Shown here piece by piece: positions 1-4,738 of a stretch of 5,867 bases of DNA. Position 1 is the stretch's first letter. The number at the start of each line of letters is the position of its first letter. This DNA is from JANYCG01 sp031431035. Lineage in GTDB: Bacteria > Pseudomonadota > Gammaproteobacteria > Burkholderiales > Burkholderiaceae_C. Position numbers and translations under genes: made by a program. The notes beneath the pieces are model-generated. The model did not search any database. It saw only the letters and a program-made list of their open reading frames with translations, and was not told the DNA's origin. Location of the stretch: positions 1 to 5,867 of the forward strand of contig JANPCR010000194.1 of the NCBI GenBank assembly GCA_031431035.1, in the 5' to 3' direction.

Positions 1-608
1 CCGCCAATGCTCACGTCCACGCCCCAGGCGTCGTGTTGGTAATCGGCACCCCCCACGCCCGACACAGTGTCTACCAGCAGCAAAGCGGGGTGCTTGGTGG
101 CGTCAATCGCTTTGCGCACGGCGGCAATGTGGCTGGTCACGCCGGTGGAGGTTTCGTTGTGCACCACGCAAACGGCCTTGATTTTGTGCTGGCTGTCGGC
201 CTTCAAGCGCTCTTCAATCAAGTCCGCGCGCACGCCATGGCGCCAGACTTCAGCGCCGGGGTGTTTCATGACTTCCGTTTCGAACCCCAAACGCGCGGCC
301 AGCTTTTGCCAAAGTGCGGCAAAGTGCCCGGTCTCGTACATCAGCAAATGGTCGCCCGGGTTCAGCACGTTGACCAGCGCGGCCTCCCAAGCGGCCGTGC
401 CCGAGGCGGGGTAAATGATGACCGGTTGCGTGGTCTGAAAAATCTGTTGGATGTCGGCCAGCACCTTCAAACCCAGTGCCCCAAATTCTGGCCCCCGGTG
501 GTCAATAGTGGGCAGGCTCATGGCCCGCAAAATTCGGTCGGGCACGGGGGACGGCCCGGGAATCTGTAAAAAATGGCGGCCGCTGGGGTGAAAGTCGAGT
601 GTCAACAT
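1..608 (-). CDS. Serine/alanine-glyoxylate aminotransferase (class V, PLP-dependent), C-terminal part outside the window
   Basis: This PLP enzyme would transfer an amino group from serine or alanine to glyoxylate, making glycine plus hydroxypyruvate or pyruvate in the cytoplasm. I translated the minus strand from the ATG at 608-606: 202 complete residues are visible of a family usually near 400. The N-terminus carries the family signature LQIPGPSPVPDRILRAM (residues 14-30) followed by TIDHRGPEF (34-42). The phosphate-binding segment SGTAAWE is at 69-75, HNETSTGV at 150-157, and the aspartate expected to contact the PLP ring nitrogen is D180 in LLVDTVSG. The window ends at WGVDVSIGG, where homologs continue within a few residues to SQKG with the Schiff-base lysine, so the catalytic lysine cannot be checked. 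No Shine-Dalgarno is visible before the start; an ATG five bases upstream (613-611) reaches a stop after three codons. It is divergent from the regulator. Family assignment is strong; serine versus alanine as donor is undecided. Confidence 0.9.
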   Translation of the reverse strand, partial: MLTLDFHPSGRHFLQIPGPSPVPDRILRAMSLPTIDHRGPEFGALGLKVLADIQQIFQTTQPVIIYPASGTAAWEAALVNVLNPGDHLLMYETGHFAALWQKLAARLGFETEVMKHPGAEVWRHGVRADLIEERLKADSQHKIKAVCVVHNETSTGVTSHIAAVRKAIDATKHPALLLVDTVSGVGGADYQHDAWGVDVSIG

Positions 609-660
609 GGCATGGGCAGGCTTGAAGTAAGTGGTGACTTTAGGTTGGAACGGAATTAAC

Positions 661-678
661 CCCAATCAGGCGATTGGG
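661..678. repeat. Perfect 7-bp-arm palindrome in the aminotransferase leader
   Basis: CCCAATC (661-667) and GATTGGG (672-678) are exact reverse complements separated by AGGC. If the minus-strand promoter is right, this lies in the 5' leader of the aminotransferase mRNA and could fold into a stem-loop about 55 bases before the start codon. It could instead be a binding site for a dimeric protein. Neither strand shows a T-run directly after the stem, so an intrinsic terminator is unlikely. Confidence 0.5.
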
Positions 679-706
679 AAAACTGAAAAATTTTAAACAG
701 GCTTGT

Positions 707-735
707 ATTTTTTGCATACAAAATGAATTTGTCAA
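707..735 (-). promoter_or_regulatory. Predicted sigma70-type promoter for the aminotransferase gene
   Basis: Read on the minus strand, a perfect -35 hexamer TTGACA lies at 735-730. After 17 bases comes AAAAAT at 712-707, matching four of six -10 positions. The -35 is strong and the -10 mediocre, so activation or a slightly shifted -10 is possible. Transcription would begin near 700 and give a leader of roughly 90 bases before the ATG at 608. The motif at 710-723 lies between and over these two boxes. This is prediction by eye only. Confidence 0.45.
710..723. promoter_or_regulatory. Candidate operator 1 for the FCD/GntR regulator
   Basis: The site reads TTTTG-CATA-CAAAA, an inverted repeat with 5-base arms around a 4-base centre. 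Its first 12 bases, TTTTGCATACAA (710-721), recur exactly at 797-808. Upstream, TTGTAT at 703-708 also pairs with ATACAA at 716-721, giving a wider inverted repeat with a 7-base spacer. FCD-type GntR regulators often bind short AT-rich palindromes close to TTGTATACAA. The site overlaps the spacer and -10 of the minus-strand promoter, so binding would probably block it. The binding protein is inferred to be the adjacent regulator. Confidence 0.55.
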
Positions 736-781
736 TGGGTCTATTTACCTTGCACAGGTGATTTTTCAGAAAGAAGGGCAG

Positions 782-809
782 TTGCCTTGGTGATAATTTT
801 GCATACAAT
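782..809 (+). promoter_or_regulatory. Predicted promoter for the regulator (and probably the oxidase downstream)
   Basis: A -35-like TTGCCT at 782-787 is followed after 16 bases by TACAAT at 804-809, which matches the -10 consensus in five of six positions. Transcription from it would start near 815-818, at or within a few bases of the ATG at 818, so the mRNA would have little or no leader. A competing -10-like GATAAT lies at 792-797 but has no good -35 at proper distance. Confidence 0.45.
797..808. promoter_or_regulatory. Candidate operator 2 for the FCD/GntR regulator (autoregulatory site)
   Basis: This is an exact second copy of TTTTGCATACAA, 87 bp from the first in the same orientation, with the near-palindromic core TTG-CATA-CAA. 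It ends nine bases before the regulator's ATG and overlaps the predicted -10 box at 804-809. That position suits negative autoregulation of the regulator, and of the oxidase gene if the two are cotranscribed. The repeat is directly visible; its use as an operator is inferred. Confidence 0.55.
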
Positions 810-817
810 AATTGCTT

Positions 818-1498
818 ATGTCAGCTGAAATTATCGCCATTCCTCGCGCTGCTCTGCACCAGCAAGTAGCCCACCGCCTGCGCCAAATGCTGGTTGAAAA
901 CCGCATCAACCCCGGTGCCAAACTGAACGAACGCGAGCTTGCCGAGGTGCTGCAAGTCTCGCGCACGCCCTTGCGTGAGGCCATCAAAATGCTGGCGGCT
1001 GAGGGTTTGGTCGAGCTTTTGCCCAACCGGGGCGCGATTGCGCTTGATTTGAGCGAAGCCGACGTGCTGAACACCTTTGAAGTGATGGCCGGGTTAGAGG
1101 CCCTGTCGGGCGAGCTGGCCGCCCAGCGCATCACCGATGCCGAGCTGACCGAAATCAAAGCGCTGCACTTTGAAATGCTGGCGGCCTTCACCCGGGCTGA
1201 CTTGCCCGCCTATTACCGCCTGAATGCGCAAATTCACAGCGCCATCAATCTGGCCGCCAAAAACCCGGTGCTCACCGTCACCTACCGCCAGGTCAACGCG
1301 CGTTTGCAAGCGCTGCGGTTCAGGTCCAACCAAGACGCGGCCAAATGGCAGGAGGCGGTGAATGAACACGGCCAAATGATTGACGCCCTGACCCGCCGCG
1401 ACGCCGCAGCCCTGCGCCAGGTGCTGACCCAACACCTTAACCACAAGCGAGACGTGGTGCTGGCGCAGCGCCGCGCGGCCAGTGCGCTTACGGCTTGA
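818..1498 (+). CDS. GntR-family transcriptional regulator, FCD subfamily
   Basis: This 226-residue DNA-binding protein probably responds to a small organic acid and controls the flanking metabolic genes. Residues 12-76 form the GntR winged helix: LHQQVAHRLRQMLVENRI, then LNERELAEVLQVSRTPLREAI with the recognition helix around 48-58, and the wing LLPNRGAIAL. Residues about 84-215 form the all-helical FCD ligand domain. Likely metal ligands are H140 (LNAQIH), H184 (VNEHGQ) and H206 (LTQHLNHK); N136 occupies the position where many members have aspartate, a common variant. The start is well constrained: in-frame stops lie at 791, 794 and 809, leaving only TTG 812 or ATG 818, and the next methionine (M24) lies inside the winged helix. 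No Shine-Dalgarno precedes it. Its stop is 26 bases before the chosen oxidase start, which suggests cotranscription. Family assignment is strong; the ligand is unknown, with glycolate, lactate or a similar acid inferred from context. Confidence 0.93.
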   Translation: MSAEIIAIPRAALHQQVAHRLRQMLVENRINPGAKLNERELAEVLQVSRTPLREAIKMLAAEGLVELLPNRGAIALDLSEADVLNTFEVMAGLEALSGELAAQRITDAELTEIKALHFEMLAAFTRADLPAYYRLNAQIHSAINLAAKNPVLTVTYRQVNARLQALRFRSNQDAAKWQEAVNEHGQMIDALTRRDAAALRQVLTQHLNHKRDVVLAQRRAASALTA

Positions 1499-1524
1499 GC
1501 CGATCCCCATTCGACTATGAATCC

Positions 1525-4500
1525 ATGAAAACCACTGTGCAGCGCCTGCAGCCCAACAGCATGTTCGACAGTCGAATGGACAGCCGCATTGACAGCACCT
1601 ACGAATCTGTCGCTTCAGTCACCAACCAAGTCGCGGGTTTGCTGGCCTCGCGCTTGCGCCAGGAAACCCAGGGCGAGGTGCTGTTTGGCGCAGCCGATCG
1701 GGGGCGCTACGCCACTGACGCGTCCATTTATCAGATCACACCCGTTGGCGTTTTCATTCCCACCCAGGCCAGCGAAGTGCAAGTGGCGCTGGACATTTGC
1801 CGTGACCTGTCGGTGCCCATCGTCGCGCGCGGCGGCGGCACCAGCCAATGCGGCCAAACCGTGGGCGCAGGCTTGGTCATTGACCACAGCAAGCACATTC
1901 GCAAAATTTTGAATGTGGATGTGGCGCAGCGCACTGCCGAAGTCGAACCCGGCCTGGTGCTGGACCACCTGAACGCCGTCCTCAAAAAACACGGCCTGTG
2001 GTACCCGGTGGACGTGTCCACCAGTGCGCAGGCCACGCTGGGCGGCATGGCGGGCAACAATTCCTGCGGCAGCCGGTCCATTGCCTACGGCAACATGGTT
2101 CACAACGTGTTGGGTGCCAAAGCCTGGCTGTCAGACGGCAGCCTGATCGACATGGGGCGTTACGACCAGGCCCAGGGCCGGACCCGGGCCATCGGCAACG
2201 GCGTGCGCGACCTGTGTCATCAGCACCAGGCCGACATTCAAGCCCATTGGCCCAAAGTGCTGCGCCGCGTGGGTGGCTACAACCTCGATATTTTCAACCC
2301 GCAAAGCGAGCGGCCCTACACCGCCGACGGTTCAGTGAACTTGGCGCATTTGCTGGTAGGCAGCGAAGGCACGCTGGCGCTGACCCAATCACTCACCCTG
2401 AAGTTAAGCGAATTGCCCCGTGCCAAAGTGCTGGGTGTGGTGAATTTCCCAGTGTTTTACAAGGCCATGGACTGCGCGCAGCACATTGTCAAACTGGGCA
2501 AAACCCAGACGGGTGCGGCAGGCCTGGGTGCCACGCTCACAGCGGTGGAACTGGTAGACCGCACCATGATTGACTTGTCTTTGCAGAACCCGGCCTTTGC
2601 CTCGACCATTCAAACGGCCTTGGTCGGGCGGCCCGATGCGATTTTGCTGGTGGAGTTTTCAGGCGCTTCCAAGGCCGATTTGCTGCCCGCGCTGAAACGG
2701 TTGGTCGAGCTGATGGGTGACTTGGGCCTGCCCGGCAGCGTGGTGGAAATGACCGACGACGCCGCGCAAAAAAACCTGTGGGACGTGCGCAAAGCCGGGT
2801 TGAACATCATGATGAGCCTGAAGGGCGATGGCAAGCCCGTGAGCTTCATTGAAGACTGCGCCGTGCCACTGGAAAGCCTGGCCGAGTACACCGACGCGCT
2901 GACCCAGGTGTTTCGTCGCCACGGCAGTCGCGGCACCTGGTATGCCCATGCCTCGGTCGGCACGCTGCATGTGCGACCGATTTTGGACATGCGCCAAGAT
3001 GGCAATGGGAGCAGTGTGGGGGGCATGGGCGGGGCCGCCAAAATGCGCGCGATTGCCGAGGAAGCCAGCGAACTGGTGCGCAAGTTCAAAGGTGCCTACA
3101 GCGGCGAACATGGCGATGGCTTGTGCCGGGGCGAATGGATTCAGTGGCAGTTTGGCGCGGCGGTGACGCAGGCCTTTGGGCAAATCAAGCAGATCATGGA
3201 CCCGTTGGCCCTGTTGTGCCCAGACCGCATGGTAGAGACCGGCGGGCGAGCCCTGCCACGCATGGACGACACGCGCCTGATGCGCTACCAGCCCAGCTAC
3301 CGCGTTATTCCGCTTAAAACAGCGCTGGACTGGTCTGCCTGGAACGTGCAAAACGACCCTGTGACAGAAAAAACTACTGCTCCTGGTAGTGGCGGCGACC
3401 CCGCCCAGGGTTTTGCCAAAGCCGTTGAAATGTGCAACAACAACGGCCACTGCCGCAAGTTTGATGCCGGCACCATGTGCCCGAGCTACCGCGTCACGCG
3501 CGATGAAAAACACCTCACTCGCGGGCGCGCCAACACTTTGCGACTCGCCTTGTCGGGCCAATTGCAGGGCGCTGACGCACCGGGCGGCGACGCAAAAAAC
3601 GCTTTCACCAGCCCAGCCGTGCAAGAGGCTATGGACTTGTGCGTTGGCTGCAAAGGCTGCAAACGCGACTGCCCCACCGGCGTGGACATGGCCAAAATGA
3701 AGGTGGAGTTTTTGCACCACTACAAAGCCCGCCATGGCTTTACCCGGCGCGACAAGCTGATTGCGCATTTGCCCGATTACGCGGCCTTGGCCAGTCGATT
3801 TGCGCCCTTGCTGAACCTGCGCGACAAGCTGCCTGGCTTGGGCTTGCTGAGCGAAAAGCTGCTGGGCTTCTCCGCAAAACGCGGTTTGCCGATCTGGAAG
3901 TCGCGGCATTTCTTTAATGCTGGCACGCCATGGCAAGCCGCAACCGCCACCCGCGAGCAGGTTTTGAGTGCCAAAAAGCCTGTCGTTTTGTTTGTAGATA
4001 CCCATAATGGGTATTTTGAGCCAGAAATTGCAAATTCAGCATTAAAAGTGCTGCTAGCTCTCGAATATACTGTTCATATTGCTACTAAAAAAATAGCAAA
4101 CGGCAGTCAACTTTGCTGCGGTAGAACCTATTTGGCAACTGGCATGGTTGAGCAGGCTCGCGCCAAGGCGGCAGAACTTGTGCAAGCGCTGTTGCCGTTT
4201 GCAGAAAAAGGCATCGCCATTGTGGGCCTGGAGCCGTCGTGTCTGCTGACGCTGCGCGACGAGGCCCTGGTGATGGGTTTGGACGATGTTCCCGGCTTGA
4301 GCGGAGCTGCAAAAAAAGTCGCCGACCTGTCGCTGTTGTTTGAAGAGTTTCTGGCCAAAGAGATCAAATCCGGTCAGCTTGATGTGTTTAAAACCGCCTT
4401 CAAACCGTCCGACAAACCGGTCCTGTTGCACGGCCATTGCCACCAAAAAGCGTTCGATGCAGTGTCACCTATCATGCAAATTTTGCAGCTGGTTCCGGGT

Positions 4501-4737
4501 GCAAAACCCGAACTGATCGAATCAAGTTGCTGCGGTATGGCGGGCAGTTTTGGCTATGACGCAGAGCATTTTGACGTCTCGATGCAAATGGCCGAACTAA
4601 GTTTGCTACCCGCCGTGCGAGCCCGCCCGGACGCCATCATCGTCGCCGACGGCACCAGTTGCCGCCACCAGATTCGTGACGGGGCCGAGCGCGAGGCGGT
4701 TCACGTGGCTCAGTTGCTGGCGAGTTTGCTGGTCTAG
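1525..4737 (+). CDS. Fused FAD-linked D-2-hydroxyacid dehydrogenase/Fe-S oxidoreductase (GlcD-GlcF-like, YdiJ-related)
   Basis: A 1070-residue flavo-iron-sulfur enzyme that should oxidise a D-2-hydroxyacid to a 2-oxoacid and pass electrons through Fe-S centres to an unknown carrier. Numbering is from ATG 1525. The FAD domain has RGGGTSQCGQ (102-111) and TLGGMAGNNSCGS (171-183). The oxidase C-domain has the motif H475-x6-H482 in AHASVGTLHVRP and GEHGDG with E528/H529, matching metal and substrate ligands of D-2-hydroxyglutarate and D-lactate dehydrogenases. The Fe-S part has C637, C643, C652 and the ferredoxin motif CVGCKGCKRDCP (706-717), then two CCG-type segments: CCGRT at 864 with EPSC906, and HGHC972 with SSCCGMAG at 1001. 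No transmembrane segment or signal peptide is evident, so it is cytoplasmic or peripheral. The start is uncertain: TTG 1495 overlaps the regulator's stop, ATGs also lie at 1561 and 1576, and none has a clear Shine-Dalgarno. Glycolate is favoured by the divergent glyoxylate aminotransferase; D-lactate and D-2-hydroxyglutarate remain open. Confidence 0.9.
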   Translation: MKTTVQRLQPNSMFDSRMDSRIDSTYESVASVTNQVAGLLASRLRQETQGEVLFGAADRGRYATDASIYQITPVGVFIPTQASEVQVALDICRDLSVPIVARGGGTSQCGQTVGAGLVIDHSKHIRKILNVDVAQRTAEVEPGLVLDHLNAVLKKHGLWYPVDVSTSAQATLGGMAGNNSCGSRSIAYGNMVHNVLGAKAWLSDGSLIDMGRYDQAQGRTRAIGNGVRDLCHQHQADIQAHWPKVLRRVGGYNLDIFNPQSERPYTADGSVNLAHLLVGSEGTLALTQSLTLKLSELPRAKVLGVVNFPVFYKAMDCAQHIVKLGKTQTGAAGLGATLTAVELVDRTMIDLSLQNPAFASTIQTALVGRPDAILLVEFSGASKADLLPALKRLVELMGDLGLPGSVVEMTDDAAQKNLWDVRKAGLNIMMSLKGDGKPVSFIEDCAVPLESLAEYTDALTQVFRRHGSRGTWYAHASVGTLHVRPILDMRQDGNGSSVGGMGGAAKMRAIAEEASELVRKFKGAYSGEHGDGLCRGEWIQWQFGAAVTQAFGQIKQIMDPLALLCPDRMVETGGRALPRMDDTRLMRYQPSYRVIPLKTALDWSAWNVQNDPVTEKTTAPGSGGDPAQGFAKAVEMCNNNGHCRKFDAGTMCPSYRVTRDEKHLTRGRANTLRLALSGQLQGADAPGGDAKNAFTSPAVQEAMDLCVGCKGCKRDCPTGVDMAKMKVEFLHHYKARHGFTRRDKLIAHLPDYAALASRFAPLLNLRDKLPGLGLLSEKLLGFSAKRGLPIWKSRHFFNAGTPWQAATATREQVLSAKKPVVLFVDTHNGYFEPEIANSALKVLLALEYTVHIATKKIANGSQLCCGRTYLATGMVEQARAKAAELVQALLPFAEKGIAIVGLEPSCLLTLRDEALVMGLDDVPGLSGAAKKVADLSLLFEEFLAKEIKSGQLDVFKTAFKPSDKPVLLHGHCHQKAFDAVSPIMQILQLVPGAKPELIESSCCGMAGSFGYDAEHFDVSMQMAELSLLPAVRARPDAIIVADGTSCRHQIRDGAEREAVHVAQLLASLLV
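1567..1596 (+). repeat. 12-bp degenerate tandem repeat near the oxidase N-terminus
   Basis: Two and a half copies of a GACAGnCGnATn unit encode DSRM-DSRI-DS. The differences sit at the third position of each four-base GACA/GNCG/NATN stretch and are mostly synonymous. It lies upstream of the first conserved FAD-domain residues, in a stretch that may be disordered or may not even be translated if the true start is downstream. Confidence 0.6.
3971..4100. repeat. AT-rich island in the oxidase gene with repeat-like inverted sequences
   Basis: GC is 45 of 130 bases (about 35%) here, against 63% in the preceding 60 bases. It contains a perfect palindrome with 8-base arms ATACCCAT/ATGGGTAT (3998-4014), a second inverted repeat TTGCTA (4079-4084)/TAGCAA (4094-4099), and an A7 run (4087-4093). 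The reading frame stays open and encodes the first CCG-type segment leading into CCGRT. The 4050-4100 part, GCTGCTAGCT ending in GCTACTAAAAAAATAGCAAA, resembles from memory a short repeat dispersed in Comamonadaceae genomes. That resemblance is unverified. Confidence 0.4.
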
Positions 4738-4738
4738 C

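Noticed and set aside
33..569. 178-codon open frame on the plus strand
   Set aside because: It lies entirely opposite the aminotransferase, whose minus-strand translation matches its family from residue 10 onward. The plus-strand product is unlike any family I know.
602..613. Three-codon minus-strand ORF (ATG CCA TGT TGA) overlapping the aminotransferase start
   Set aside because: It has no ribosome binding site and its length is expected by chance. The overlap is noted but no function is supported.
661..678. Intrinsic terminator for either direction
   Set aside because: The stem is good but neither strand has a T-run just after it: the plus strand continues with A-rich sequence and the minus strand with GGTTAATT.
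772..793. Small leader ORF (TTG CCT TGG TGA) preceded by a Shine-Dalgarno-like AGAAGGG
   Set aside because: It has only three codons, starts with TTG and lies upstream of the best predicted transcript start, so it is probably not transcribed.
2659..4005. 448-codon open frame on the minus strand, opposite the oxidase
   Set aside because: It is a GC-driven shadow of a well-conserved plus-strand gene. Its product shows no recognisable domain, and it crosses the coding sequence of several catalytic motifs.
3998..4014. Palindrome ATACCCAT-A-ATGGGTAT as a separate operator
   Set aside because: It lies deep inside the oxidase coding region with no promoter or gene start nearby. It is kept only as part of the AT-rich island.
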